This document shows positions 36,041 through 54,009 of a DNA stretch of 64,000 nucleotides, one piece after another. A program made the translations under genes and the position numbers. Every line of letters starts with the position of its first letter. The stretch's first letter is position 1. The notes under the pieces are model-generated. The model was not told the DNA's origin. It did no database searches and was given only the letters and a program-made list of their open reading frames with translations. The stretch lies in NCBI GenBank assembly GCA_964019055.1, contig OZ025211.1:9926400-9990399 (forward strand). Direction: 5' to 3'. Origin of the DNA: Anthopleura xanthogrammica (Eukaryota > Cnidaria > Anthozoa > Actiniaria > Actiniidae).

Positions 36041-37189
36041 AACCATCTTCATTGACTAGATATAACCCCTAATTTCACAAACTAAAAAAGTTCTAAAAGG
36101 AAACATTCATCATTATACCAGCTATTTTTTAGATACTTTCTGTGTATTTTATGTATATGTTGATATCTATATTTTATAACGGGTTTCTTTTCGATTCATT
36201 AAGTATCAAAGCCCTTGAGCAACGTTTTAGTGTAAACGATGTCGTGATCTTAACGATATTGATTCGTATCAAGATGCTTCACCATACCTGCTAAATAATT
36301 TGGCTCTTAGTAAAAGAAAGAAAGAAACAAGGCCCTCGACTGCACTTGAGTGATGTTTTAATTCTTTGTATTCAAACTTTGCTAAAATAAGGCTGTTTCC
36401 ATAGCTTGATCTTAGTTCATTTTCCTGCGTAGCAGCACTGCATATCGGTTGTAATGAGAAATGGACTGAGTAACCAACCTTGCTTCAATATTCTGTAGCC
36501 TTTTTTCTGTAGCCTGTTTTTTTTTTAGTATAGGAAAACAGCTTTGTAGACTTTTAACAAGCTTTATTTTTCTGATATACTAGAGCAAATTGTACTAAAA
36601 CTACATTGGTTCTCCTCGGTGGGAATTCCTATTCAAAAGAATGACACACTTTTGAAAATCCTACATAGCATGTCCCAGTAATTTTCCGATTCACGTCAAT
36701 TACGAGCACGTCGCTATTGATCATGAGGACTCTCGTTATTAGCCAAGTGATGGTCCCGAGGGTGTCCGCAATAACAAGAGGCCACTCAGTGTAGAAGTGA
36801 CGGCTACCAGTGGCTACTAACCTCCCTACGTCACTCGACCCAGTCTCCCAATTTTCTCAGACCACACGGACTTGGCGACTAAACTGCATAACTTGAAATC
36901 CGTTTTAAAAATAAGAATAAATTAGTTAAGGTAAAATTACAAAATTCTATATTTGCTTTTCTTCTGTTATTTTATATTTTTCGTAAAGGCAAAGTTCGTT
37001 TTTTGAATACTCGTCCAATTGCCTTTTGCATTTTTGTCTCATAAAATCTCCGACAGTAAGACAGTAAATTTTATAACAACATTGTGAGTTTGATTTATGC
37101 AACTGGTTTTCATAGAGAAAAATAAGAAACGATGCATTTGCATGTACATTTGCATAGATTTAGACATCACTCAGAAGCACTCCTCTCCC

Positions 37190-37445
37190 TTTTATCAGGA
37201 TCACTAATACCCTGCTTCAATAGTTCGTTAGTCGTCTCTCGATTTTTTTACTTCACTTTACATTTGAGGAGAGTTTATTGTGTGTCTCCCTTGATTCGAG
37301 GGTTTTCTCCAGGTTCTCAGGTTTTCCTGCCACCTCAAATCCTAACGTGCTAAATTCCTCTGAACAATATTCGATCTGTGAGTTAACCGTGCCTGCCCTG
37401 ACTTAGTTTGACCCAGAGGTTGTTTCAGGGTTCGATAAAATTAAA
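37190..37445 (+). mobile_element. SINE relic
   Basis: It carries the family body (TTTTCTCCAGGTTCTCAGG) and tail (GAGGTTGTTTCAGGG). The tRNA-like head is degraded. Confidence 0.5.
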
Positions 37446-40400
37446 AACATTTACGTTTTCAGCTTAAAAATATCTTATCTTATAACGTGAACCTTGTGAA
37501 CGAGAACTAACCACCTTTACTATACAATTAGATAGATTCTCATGCAGTAAGACCTTTTATGAAAGCTAGCCAACGGTTCAATATCTTATAAGAAATGCTT
37601 TTACGAGGCCAAATATTTGTAATCTCATATCTACCAAGATAGTCATCAGTTCTAATCCGTTGCAGGACTTTTTAGCTTAGTATAAGAAATATGTTATATT
37701 CCCTTGTGCCTTGCCACTGATCGACAGCTGATTTTGTGTTTATTGAATTGAAATACTTTATATATTCAAAGGTTGATTGCGAAAGAACAACATTTCTTTA
37801 ATCCTTATGTTCATTGTAGTCCAACCTTTCCATAAGGGTGCACTTTGTGATACCTTCCATTTGGAACTCATTCGTGACTTATCAAGGTCTCTACCAGCAC
37901 CTTTCACCTAGGTAACGGAACCAAACGGCTCTAAAACGGCATAGTTAATATTTGTCCTTCTTTGGTAAACATTGTTAAAATTCTTATACATCAGAACCTT
38001 CGTTGAAAGAGGATTAAGGTTTGGTCTTGTTTTTTTGCCCCAAGGCCTTCAGTTGTAGTAGGATGAAATAACACGTTGGTTTTTCGTGCCCCCTGCTGAG
38101 TAATTTATGTATGAAACAAGTATGTATTACTGAGCCTCTTCAAAACAATCCATGCTGTACAAGGATTAAAAAAGCATTTAGAATTGTAAATTGTAGGTGC
38201 CTAGTAACACCTCAATTACATGCAAGAATGCTTCACAAAACCTGCAGCATTCAAGTCGAAGAAGACGGCAAGAAAATGCTCTTATTTAAATTTATTTGAC
38301 CAATCTGACTATAAACCATACTTGTTTTTTCTTGAATTCTAAATGTTAAAAGTCATTTTAAGGACTTTTTATTTTTTAGCGTTGTAGTTGAATCCAAGCA
38401 GAAATGTTGCTGGCAAAACTGGCAAAATTAGCAAAATTTTATTTTCATTCAACTTCAACCCTATTTACTCTTCCAAATATCTATTATCTTATAACTAAGA
38501 GCGAATTCCTTTACATTTGACTTGAATAGCTGGACAGAGCACGTTTTGAATAAGCCCTTGTATTTGGTTTTACCTGTTGTATTCTGCTGTATCGTAATGT
38601 GAAGTGTGTAAGTACGCGTGGCTCTCGTCACGCCAGCTCATTCAATTCAAATGAACAACTGTGAATACCGTTTATCGTTCTAGACAGGTGGCCATTCGTT
38701 GGATATTTTCTCGCTTTTTTCCTTCGCGATAACTTCCCCTCAACTGAAACTATTTCATTCTTCAACCTTGAAGACTTGTTCAATCTTAAAATGATTCCAT
38801 CTAATTTTCCCCCATTTTTTTCTTACAAATGCATGGTCATAAAATATCGTATTGTCTTGATGATCATGAAATATTGTTTTGTCAGTGTTCAAATATTTAA
38901 AGAAAAGGCCTTCTGAGATTTTACTTGTGGTCCTGTTGTTGAGTACAGCTGTACATCAAACTCGTTTGTCTTTTTCATTGAATGATTTTATTTGATTAGT
39001 TAAGACCAGCTGTAGAACAGTTGCATGCTCTTTGCAAATGAAAAAGCATGGCAAGTCAAAGTCAAACTGTTGGTTCTTTAGCTTCGAACTATTATAAATA
39101 TCGAAATCAAGCCTCAAATGCAGAGCTGGTTGGTTTGCTGGTATTTAAGTGGAGAGATAAAAAAGATCGCAGGACTTTCTCAAAATTATTCAGTGTTCAT
39201 CCAAAAGAACACGATACTTTCCAGTCAGGGATAGGGTTTAGGATTTTTCTTTAGAGACCCACGTGTCTGAACAGAGTCGAATCCTAAAGAATATTTGTTA
39301 AAAGCCCTAATATTTTGACATCCCCCTTATCCGCAAGTGAGTGGCTTCTGGAACTCATATTCGTGTTTTAAAAAGGCATTTTTTAATTATTTCCTGTAAA
39401 AACGCGTGATTTGCGCTTTAAACCATGTCATCACATTTACATCGTAAGAAGAGCACTCACTAGATACGCTTGAAGTCGTTACCCTTAAAACCACTGTTGA
39501 ACGCCAAATTTCTTAAACATTGGGTGTGTATAGAGTTATTTGTGATTAATCGAACTATCAACGGTCTGGAGTGCATCTTTGCGTATATACTTGCATACAT
39601 ATGACTATCAATGCATGAAGACACGTCTCTAACAAGATTCAGTAATCTTCTTTTGTTTCTGTCTGCAAAGCGTTTTCCCTCCCGCAATACCACATAAGAG
39701 AAAAAGTTAGTGTTATTCTTGTTTCTTGCCCACAGAAGAAAAAGGCAAAGGACTGGCAGCTTAAAAATTATTGGCCGAATCATCAAACTTTTAACAATTT
39801 TTCTCAAAATTGGTTTCATAGCCAACGAATTTTTTCCGGGTTGATGTACAAAAATACAGATATATTCTATTAGAGGAATTGTGAAATGGTCGCTAAATAT
39901 AGGGGTTGGCTGTTTAAGCTTTTAAGATAGATGGCCGCTTAATAGTTATACATCGTAACAAGCCGACAGTCTAGCCTATTCCATGCAGTAAAATCGCTTA
40001 ATACGGACATTTTCTTTGGTAGCCTTGATGTCCGTATTAACGGGGTTCGACTCTATATGCAACGGCCGGATGGGCCCTTGAAAAGACCACTACATAAAAT
40101 ATATATAACATCATACGCATTGGACGACACCAGATCGACCAATCTAATTAAAAAATGTTTGAGCAAGCCTTATGCGCACATACAACCCCTAATAGGCGGG
40201 AAAATGTCAGTGCCTAAAGAGACAAGCAGTAGAAAAATTCGTTTGGAATCTACTGGCCACTCATAGATGCCGGCGGATTGCCAAATACCTATGTGCTAAA
40301 AAATAATAAATTGGACACCGCCAACAAACTCTGTCGGACAAGATTAGGCCATCATAAAGTTTAACTGGCACCTAATTTAAGACAAACTTTTGGATACAAA

Positions 40401-43400
40401 AGTTGAATGAGATTCTTTTCAGATTTACGAATAATTCAATATATATTTGTTGAATATTTTAACTAATACCTATCATAAGATTTTGTGTCCCCAAAATATA
40501 AACTATTTTCTGAGGACCTAGTCAAGTTTGATTTGGTTTTCAAAGGCTGAAAATACCGTCGATTCCGTTATATTCAACTGTGTTATTGGTATAAGAAATT
40601 AGGATTGATTCTGATGTCTGGAAGATCAGAAATTCAGTGTTTGCTTTGTCTGGGTAATCAAAGTTCCGCTGGTGTAGGCTGATGACTCAATTGCGAATAA
40701 TTATGATAATAAAAATCAAAATGAATGCATCCGTGATATCTAATTAACACAAAAAGAATCGAATCAATTGATGATTATTGCCTTATCGCCAAGAGGGCGT
40801 AAAGGATATTGCAATCATGGACTCGAGCCCCTTAGAAGTCGATCAGGGCTACATGGCCAGCCAGTACGAACTATCGGTTGGAGATTTGTGATTTTATTGT
40901 ATTTAAGCATGGACCAAAACAGTAAACACATTACTTGTTTCATAAACCAAAGTTAGGATTATTTTGTGTAGATCAAAGGTACCTCCTAGTGTGCGCCATC
41001 ACTTTAGTTTCACGGTTATTTCTTCAACAATGGTCTTGATATTATAACAGTTATGAATAAAACTAATAACTTTGTTCAAAGTGACGATGTTCCACGAAAC
41101 TATCATTTTCCAGCTATTTTCATGATAAGGAACTGAAGGAGAGGTCGTAATTGACAAATAGTGCCCATACCTAAACTTTATCTTTATCGTGGTCGTTTCT
41201 GCTAACGTTGAATTTCGTTGTACCAGAAAACTTGATTACTTATTTTCCGTAGTTTCAAAACAATCTTAATTATGCCTACCCTTGATGATTTATTACTCAA
41301 TACACATGGAAAAGGCTCTTCTTCTCTTTAACATAATGAACAGTTGTCATCATGGGCTCAGCGCTTTTTCAAGCCCCAGATTATTTGAAATTATACAGTA
41401 ATCATTGTCGGACTCATTCACTGGCAGAAGAAGCACGAGGTTACAATGACTGAAGAAGAAAACCTGATCATCTCTATAGAAATGCGCTTGCGTCACAGCA
41501 AAATCGTTTTTCTTTACTATACAGCCGTCCTTTTTAACAAAATGTCTTCATAATTGAATCGAAATCTTTTGTGGTCCAATCTAGAGACTACCATAGTCGG
41601 GCCTGATGTACAGCTGTCGTGGCCCTCAAAGGCCAAGTTCAGAGCTAGAAATCTCTTCGAAAATCCATTTAATTTTATCTATTTGTCGCAGATCACATCC
41701 AAGCGAAGCAAAAACCGCTATTTGACAGGAATTGTCGTAACATGTTTTATTTTGGTTAAGCTCCTGATCTTACGTGATGGTGTCACCACAGTGTTTTAAT
41801 ACCAAAGCCTGTGTCATTGTGTGTTCCTCGCTTCAGGAGTGCGCGTTAACAAGCTCCATACTGTGAAACGCGGTTTGCGAACAAAACAAGGTCTGCTATA
41901 CCTTCATTACACAAGAGACGCAACAACAGCTTTTCTTTTTTGAGTCAAAATTAACGCCGTCTCCTAACACTGAAGAGTATTACCAAAAGCATTTCTCAAA
42001 ATTAATAGTGTACATAAGGAAACTAGTGGGCCTCCTCGGCCTGTCTTTTCGCCCTTGAGCACTCAGTAGGTCTCAATGAGTATGTTTTTAATTTGATATT
42101 GTTTGACTCGTGTGAAAAATAGTAGCTTAAAGAGGTCTTATTATCTGCAACACTGTAAAACAGTTATTCTTCATTGATATCTTTTAGTTTCATTGAAAAA
42201 ATCGATAACAACTGACCTTTTTATTGAATAAACAATTTCACAAACATACCCAATCGTCCTACCCTAGTTCTACATCTGCACTGCAGCAATTATCTATTTT
42301 ACTGAGTTGATTATTAAAAGTATATCAAGTCTAAATAAATTTATACGAACCTGACACAAGGTTCGGTGAATCGATTCATATGTCTAATTCAGTCTACACA
42401 AGAATGCATGGAAACGAAAGTGAAAGTTTTTAGGGTTGTTTTTAATTTGGAGGAGTATTGTATGGCAAAGGGAAGTTGTACAAACTGTACAAGCAAAGGC
42501 TGTATAATAAAAGGCAGTTGATCCAATGTTTGCTTAATGAAAGTAAAACGGAAAACGAAACTCAAAGAAGGATTTTAATAAAAAGAGTAGCTGTGCATCA
42601 AAAAGAGGTGACAGGTTTCTGTATAACAAAGAGGCGAGGGTTATTGATACCATTGATATTAAGAAAATGACTTTGAAATAGGATCGTGAACAAGTTGAAG
42701 GCCAAATCGAGTTGTCAAAGTTAATGAGTTTAAAGTTTAAAAATCAACCCTTTTGTGGAAGAAAGTATTCATAAAAGAGTGCAAAAGGAATTTAGCTCGT
42801 GTGATTTCTTTAAAACCTTATTATTTTAGTGAGGCTGAGTGCTAGAAATATATTTTTGGTAATGAAAGCAAAAATTCCGAGGACACCTCATCATAAAGAC
42901 AAACTGAACCCAAAACCTTAAACGATGCATTTGGTTTCGCTTTCCTTTTCATTCTTTACGACAAAATTTCCGCTTCTTTTTAGCTTTCAGTTCTACTCTC
43001 ATGTCCAAACAATGTAACAGAACTCAGCTTTTCAGAAACTTTTGTATCTATACACGTTTATAACCTCTAGATTTAAAGCTTTTATATCGGCCGAAGCATT
43101 AAAAAAACCCTCTTTATGTGTTTGCCTTTCAGATTTACTTTTGTAAACAAACTTCAAACATCTACTCTTGCTCAACCTTTTGTTGGCAAACTGCTGTACA
43201 ATTTTAGTTTACTCTTTAGTATTTCCACTGTCGCAAAGAAATACCTAAAAATAGAGAAAAAACTGCTAATGGATTTTACCAACTGTGCAATGTATCGAAA
43301 TATACCATGCCTAGCTACCAAAAAGTCCACGTTTTGTTGTTGACTTCCTAATATACAAATTTTGTGAAACTATCGGTTTGTTGTAATTTCAAAACAAGAA

Positions 43401-44377
43401 AAATAGCCTAAGGCATAAATTAGCAAAGATGCTTGGGGACATTCATTTGAGTCTCTGAGTTAAGCTGCCTGCTTACAAGAGTGGTCCTTGGCCACGTGAT
43501 CACTAATGGAAGACCGCTCTGGTCACTCTTGGGTGTTGCAGCATTAACTTCAATTGAAAAAAAAAAGAAAAAAAAGTGTTTCGTTTTCATATTGTTGGGC
43601 GTCCTAATCAATAAAGCAATCATGACGATTTAGGAGCCTTCGCTTGAATACACAACCAAAAGAATAGTCTTTGTCTGCGTTGTTTCTTTAGACAAAACCG
43701 TCGCACGATTCGTGTGAATCCTAAATGACTTTGAATTGTTGGTGGTAATAATTTGGGCTGATGTAAACCTGCCATCATCTATTGATAATACCAAATGCGG
43801 AATTTGAAAATGCTTTTCATAGACCATGCTTTTCTTGTGGTGGCATGGTTGCACAAAAGCTGAAAGCTTACTGAAGATACTGAGCCTCGCTGATCTGACT
43901 AAGCGCAGCCAAATTTAACAGTAATGGCTTTTATTAAACGTTCTTGTTTCTTTCTCTTAGCACATCCTTTGTGAATGGTATTCACCATCAATTATAAAAA
44001 ATGCAATTGCATTAACCAAAGTTTATGAAAATCATCTTGTCCCGACTCTAAAGTTTCAAATGAAAAACAACCTCCCGAAACTTGCTTAAACTTTACTGGT
44101 CAGAAAAAAAATAACGTTCTCAAAAACACTCAACATGGAACAGTTTGAATGAGGATTTAAAAATTTTTGCGAGAAATATTGGACCCACTTTGGGTAGCTT
44201 TGGTGGTATGTAATGTTGGACCGTTATAGCTTCGCCTTATTATGATAAACATGAATTTGGCTTGGCTCACATAAGTATGTTTCAGTCTTCTCGGCCAAGG
44301 AATTACCAAAAGAAAAATCACGAGGAAAAATAGTCTATCACTAATACACACATATTTTTGGTTTTAAATTTTTAAAT

Positions 44378-44386
44378 CTTTTATTT
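44378..44386 (-). terminator. Possible polyadenylation signal of HES A
   Basis: AATAAAA on the minus strand about 255 bases past the stop. It is an unconfirmed motif match in AT-rich DNA. Confidence 0.35.
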
Positions 44387-44637
44387 CTTTATATATTACT
44401 CTCAAGTGCACACAAATATCAAAACTATATCTTTTCATTTTTTGCTTTCAAAATCTTTCCAATCCTTTTTTCACACAAATATTGCAGTATCAGATTCTGC
44501 ATTTACCAACTTTCACTCTTAGATTGCTATTGTTGTAAATATAAAACTCTTAATAAATACTTCATATAAAACAATTTATATATACATAATTCGTTCAGTT
44601 CATTAGAAAATAATTTACTTCAATTGATTGTAATAGC

Positions 44638-45798
44638 CTATAATTTCCATGGCCTCCAAAACTGTTGGCTCGTTGGAACAGACGATTTTTGTGATTTTTC
44701 TTGACGTGGCTTGCGATCTTCAGTGATTGTCTGGCTTCGTACAGCGTTTAGTGCAAGATATTTCTCAGTAAAGAGTACTCCTTGAGATAAGGTCGGCGAA
44801 ACTGGTGGTGACAAGTAGAGTGGAGACGGTGGGGGTGATGGGTAGACGAACATTGGTGTCATAGGCTGAATTGTTTGGTTTTCGGCGGGAAATCCTTGCG
44901 TCGACGACGCGGCTGGTACACGGACAGGTGCAGGAGATTTGGCCATGTTCCCCTGGCAACACGAGGCTAGATGATGCATAAGACCAGCTCGAAGATTATC
45001 CGATCCGGGACTTTCAATAATTGAAAGGTTTTTTGTGACTTCTTGGGCGCAGTAATTGAATCCAGCTCGGTATTCAGCGAGGCTTGTTTCTGTTAAATCA
45101 AAATATTGCAAAAAATAATTGAATACTTTGAATTGATTGGTCACATTTGAGTGAAAATTTTAAAAAACTTCTAAATATAAGCAGTGAGTCATGTTTTAAA
45201 CTCGATAAAATTTAAACAAATATATCAAGGTGGAATTCAAAACAGTCAATAAAAAAAGTCGCAGGGAAAAATTAATTAATGTGTTTCTTAACCGTTAGAA
45301 AAATGAGTGTTTTACGAGAAATAAATGATATTTTGCTTACCATTTTGGGATTTTTCTAGTTTTCTCATTTCTTTTAAATACTGGACTGACATTTCCAAAA
45401 TATCAGCTTTCTCCATTTTGGAGTATCTTGCAGCCTATTGGAAAAGAATTATAAAAATTTAATGAACGCCGAAGAAAAATTCTGGCACTTACTAGACAAA
45501 ATAAGAGAAGAAAAAGATCTACTCAAATGTATTTACTTACATCTTTATTGAGAGATTCCAGGACTAATGTTTTGAGTTCATTAAGACTATCGTTTATTCG
45601 GGCCCTTCTCATCTTTTCCATGAGAGGTTTCTTGGCCTGTAATTGGAAGCAAACAAAATAAGCACAAGTTCGAAAACAGTCCCTCAACAAAAACAAATGA
45701 GTTTTAAGATACTTTTAGATTTAATTATTATTTACCTTTCTTTTTTCTGACAAAATCTTCGTACAATATTCTGTCGATATATCGGTCTGGACTGCCAT
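44638..45798 (-). CDS. HES: Hairy/Enhancer-of-split (HES) family bHLH-Orange repressor A, 234 aa
   Basis: Coding exons 45798-45736, 45636-45541, 45434-45341 and 45089-44638 (705 nt with the TAG stop; intron phases 0, 0, 1). Exons 1-3 give a bHLH domain with the HES-type proline in the basic region ([21 protein letters not shown]), a loop, and helix 2 ([20 protein letters not shown]). Exon 4 begins with the Orange domain ([15 protein letters not shown]), then a Pro/Ser-rich linker (PSPPPSP) and FWRPWKL at the C-terminus. Known of the family: homo- or heterodimers bind N-box, C-site or E-box DNA and recruit Groucho/TLE through WRPW; expression is typically driven by Notch. Two residues follow WRPW here, whereas it is usually terminal. 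It is the first of three tandem relatives. The ATG is in a short exon encoding MAVQTDIS, similar in position to gene C. Confidence 0.93.
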
Positions 45799-45895
45799 GA
45801 TTTTATGGTTTGTTTTGATTGCTGTGTTCAGTTTGGATTTGATTCGAGATAAATTAGAGACCTATTCTAGATGGGTCCTGATTGAGCGTGTGTCA

Positions 45896-45905
45896 GTCGT
45901 GTGCC
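45896..45905 (-). promoter_or_regulatory. Hairy-type C-site near the HES A transcript start
   Basis: GGCACACGAC on the minus strand, one base from the known Hairy consensus GGCACGCGAC, 10 bases below the TATA box. HES B has the same decamer at the same place, which suggests autorepression (inference). Confidence 0.45.
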
Positions 45906-45915
45906 AAAAACCTCA

Positions 45916-45922
45916 TTTTATA
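45916..45922 (-). promoter_or_regulatory. TATA box of HES A
   Basis: TATAAAA on the minus strand about 120 bases above the ATG, with the same core found upstream of HES B and C. Confidence 0.7.
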
Positions 45923-45933
45923 TGCCATTGACT

Positions 45934-45941
45934 CGTGGGAA
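45934..45941 (-). promoter_or_regulatory. CSL/Su(H) site next to the HES A TATA box
   Basis: TTCCCACG on the minus strand (CGTGGGAA on plus), a full match to the Su(H)/CSL consensus YRTGDGAA, 11 bases above the TATA box. HES B and C carry the same octamer in the same orientation at almost the same distance. Confidence 0.7.
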
Positions 45942-46049
45942 AATTCCTACAGCCTTGTGTCATTGATCGCAAATATTTATCCTCACATTTTCTAAAACAA
46001 TCACGGGAACAGACTAAGACAATAGGACTGACCTTACAAGAGGCTAGGC

Positions 46050-46074
46050 CGTGGGAACGCTTCAACGTGATTGG
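46050..46074 (+). promoter_or_regulatory. HES A composite element 1: CSL octamer, 11 bases, GATTGG
   Basis: CGTGGGAA at 46050-46057, then exactly 11 bases, then GATTGG (inverted CCAAT box) at 46069-46074. Octamer and spacing recur in HES B and C. Confidence 0.7.
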
Positions 46075-46143
46075 TCGAGAGCTTTTAGTCGCACGACAGG
46101 CTCATGACACAATTCGATTAGCTCTGCAGTAGCGCGTGAAGAG

Positions 46144-46168
46144 CGTGAGACCGGTCTCTTCTGATTGG
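46144..46168 (+). promoter_or_regulatory. HES A composite element 2: CGTGAGAC, 11 bases, GATTGG
   Basis: It lies 94 bases from element 1. The octamer differs from the CSL consensus at its last base here (C); the HES B version, CGTGAGAA, is a full consensus match. Confidence 0.55.
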
Positions 46169-46169
46169 T

Positions 46170-51360
<5,191 letters not shown>

Positions 51361-51402
51361 ATAAATTAAAAAAAGCCATACGACTGGAAGAAAATAGCTA
51401 TC

Positions 51403-51408
51403 TTTATT
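51403..51408 (-). terminator. Possible polyadenylation signal of HES B
   Basis: AATAAA on the minus strand about 460 bases past the stop at 51870. Confidence 0.3.
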
Positions 51409-51869
51409 TACATATATTTACAAAATCTAAACACCTGGTATCTAGTTTGCTTCCTTCTTGAAAGGTTAGCGCGAAAAACGGTGTCAGGGATACAATATTG
51501 ATGGCTTCGAGAGTGTCAAACCACGCAATCCTACTTACGATAAAATTAATTCAAATTTGTAATACACTCTGACAAAAGTATGGTAATTTGAAAAAACAAT
51601 TGCTAGAAGCTCTAGTCCTTAAAATCTCTTGTTCTGCCAAGACTAATAGAGAAACACAAACACAACTTCAGGAAATGGAAACAGGTTGACTAAAAATGCA
51701 CGTGGAGTCCGCTTTGTTGTCGCTTGTTTGTAGACCAAACAAATGGCGTGCTGTTTTGTGCCTGCATGCCGATGATGCGATGCATAGTTGGCTCAAGGTC
51801 GTTGCAATGCTTAATGTCAAGTTAACTTTTCGCTCCATTTCATTTGCTTAACTGATTCACTTATTATTC

Positions 51870-53608
51870 CTACCAAATACACGGCCTCCATATAGACTGA
51901 GAATCTTGAAAAAGTGCAGGGTGCGCGCTTTGCCATGTTAAGGGTAAAAGCTGGACTCCATCGTTCGGCACAAGTAATGCTGGCATGCCATTGCTCAGAA
52001 ATACTTGCGAAGTTCCTTTAATTCTCATAAGACCTGCCTCTTGTTGATTAAGCGGAGAAGAAGGAGGCGAGGGTAAAGTGGCAGGGAAGGTCATCTCGCT
52101 CGAATTCGTAGTTGGTATAGGGAAAGTGGGAAAAGGGTTTAATTTTGGTACTCGAACCATCTGGGCTGGACATGACACGCCATTAGCGCGTGGACCTGTC
52201 CATTTTATAGCTTGTGTCTGCGAACAGTAGTAAGATGACAGATGGGACAGAAGATGTGCCCTTAGCTCGTCTGATACGTTATCTAGAGACATGAGATAAC
52301 GGGCCACTTCGGCAGCACATTCGTTGAATCCCGCTCGGTAATTAGCCATCGTTAGTGAGTCTGAAATTATTGAAAAAGTAAGCAAAACGGGTTACCAATA
52401 TTAGTAGTAATAGAATACAACATAATTGCATTAACATAAGGTGTTCGGAAAATTGCCCGTCATAACAAAATTCAAGAAAACCTTGGGAACTGTTTTCAGT
52501 TTAATGATTTTAGGCTTTGATTCCTGTCAACCCTTTTTTGTGCACGAAAGATTCGGCAATTCATCATTTCAGTGATTAATGACAGTCTTGCTTAACTAGT
52601 AAGATGACCCCTGAATTCACTTAGGAATTTGCGAACACGAAACGTCCTGTCCACTTCTCGTTTGCGATTGAAGTAGACTTCCCCCTCGACCAAATATCGC
52701 GTTATTTCCCCTCAACAAGAAAGCACTTAGATAATGAAAGGAAACAAATGAAGATTTGCTGGCTTGGATATTAATAAATTACGAATCGGATCTAAGACAA
52801 TCCATTGGTTCATATAATATTATCTCAGCATAGTTTTGCGCGATTTAATATCTTATTAACAGGTATATAGGTTTGCTTGATAGCCAATTACAGAACCATT
52901 ATCATGCGTTTTTGTTACTAGAACAGGGATTATCGATGAATAGGGAAAGCATAGAAACGCTTGTACTCAACAAACAACAAGGTATTACTAGTAGTAGTAC
53001 TGTTTCAGAGTTATATTATTTCCAAAACTATAGTAATATTCAAAAGTGGGTCAGGAACACATTTGCGTCAAGAATGGAATTGAATTTTAAGAAAAGTCAT
53101 GCATGAAACGAACAGAGGTTCTTTATGAAGAAAAAAATCAAACTCACCTGAATTCGATTTGGGTTGTTTATCCTTGCTTTCTCGAAGGTATTTCACAGTC
53201 ATTTCTAGAATATCCGCTTTCTCCATTTTTGAGTATCGCGAGACCTACAAGTTAAATTAAAATGTTTAGAAAATAGCAGAAATGAAGAGAATTTTTAGAA
53301 GATTTTTTCTTACGTCTTTCTTCATAGCATCCAATACCAGCGATTTCAGTTCATTGAGGCTCTCGTTTATTCTTGCTCTTCTTAACTTTTCCATTTGAGG
53401 TTTTTTGGACTGAAATAAAAAATAACCCAAGTTTCTAAGTGTTTGGAAAACTTTTTGTACATTAACCAGGAGTCATTTATTAAAATATGTACATTTTTAA
53501 AGTCACGAATGAATATTACGACCATTTTGTTTAATTATGCATTTTGTGGTCAAAATATTTTTTTACCTTTTTTGAGTCCATCTTCAGACTTTCTTTTGTT
53601 GAATTCAT
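51870..53608 (-). CDS. HES: HES family bHLH-Orange repressor B, 241 aa, with altered WRPW tail
   Basis: Coding exons 53608-53567, 53409-53314, 53244-53148 and 52360-51870 (726 nt; intron phases 0, 0, 1, as in genes A and C). The bHLH keeps the basic-region proline ([21 protein letters not shown]) and helix 2 ([19 protein letters not shown]). The Orange domain starts [16 protein letters not shown] Pro/Ser-rich stretch (LPSPPSSPL) follows. The protein ends SIWRPCIW: the fourth residue of the Groucho motif is Cys, with Ile-Trp after it. Exon 1 encodes only 14 residues, shorter and different from A and C. It is the most diverged of the three proteins. Presumed nuclear repressor; co-repressor binding may be weakened or altered. 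Confidence 0.92.
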
Positions 53609-53747
53609 TATTTTGAACACTTCTTGATTTTGTGGTAAAATGCGCTATTTTTCTAGAGAACCCAAGGATAAGCGATAAGCGTGTGTCTACATGAAGTACA
53701 GCAGCAACCAGTACCGACACGCTTGCACACGGGTATTACTAACCCAA

Positions 53748-53757
53748 GTCGTGTGCC
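53748..53757 (-). promoter_or_regulatory. Hairy-type C-site near the HES B transcript start
   Basis: GGCACACGAC on the minus strand, identical to the HES A decamer and also about 10 bases below its TATA box. Confidence 0.45.
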
Positions 53758-53767
53758 AAAGAAATCT

Positions 53768-53774
53768 TTTTATA
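53768..53774 (-). promoter_or_regulatory. TATA box of HES B
   Basis: TATAAAA on the minus strand about 160 bases above the ATG at 53608. Confidence 0.65.
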
Positions 53775-53782
53775 GTTCGTAT

Positions 53783-53790
53783 CGTGGGAA
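53783..53790 (-). promoter_or_regulatory. CSL/Su(H) site next to the HES B TATA box
   Basis: TTCCCACG on the minus strand, 8 bases above the TATA box. Same octamer and orientation as in HES A and C. Confidence 0.7.
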
Positions 53791-53886
53791 AACCCCTTGG
53801 TCGTGTGTCATCTCTTGGAGTTATTTACAAACACCTATTATCATGCAAGTACTTCAACCGTCCGCAAAAATACACTCATCCAAGAC

Positions 53887-53911
53887 CGTGGGAATGGTCT
53901 GCGCTGATTGG
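53887..53911 (+). promoter_or_regulatory. HES B composite element 1: CSL octamer, 11 bases, GATTGG
   Basis: CGTGGGAA then exactly 11 bases then GATTGG. The spacer and flanks (GTCTG and CTGATTGGCTGC) are shared with HES C. Confidence 0.7.
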
Positions 53912-53981
53912 CTGCAAGTTAAAAAGGTCGTTGGGTCGAGTGATTTTGACAGAGTCTTTATCGTCAGTGGGCAGAAAGGGT

Positions 53982-54006
53982 CGTGAGAACAGTTAACTGT
54001 GATTGG
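53982..54006 (+). promoter_or_regulatory. HES B composite element 2: CGTGAGAA, 11 bases, GATTGG
   Basis: A full CSL consensus match, 95 bases from element 1, again with 11 bases to GATTGG. Confidence 0.65.
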
Positions 54007-54009
54007 TTG

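Larger units (their letters stand above)
33884..44370. other. About 10.5 kb with no recognised gene
   Basis: The longest open frame (39460-39825, minus, 121 codons) has no recognisable domain or supporting exon. Visible items are a pyrimidine-rich tract near 34138-34230, SINE relics and the 160-bp repeat array at 35377-36040. Regulatory DNA for the HES genes could lie here but cannot be told apart by eye. Confidence 0.6.

Noticed and set aside
39460..39825. 121-codon minus-strand frame
   Set aside because: No recognisable domain, no neighbouring exons and ordinary AT-rich background; chance length is plausible.
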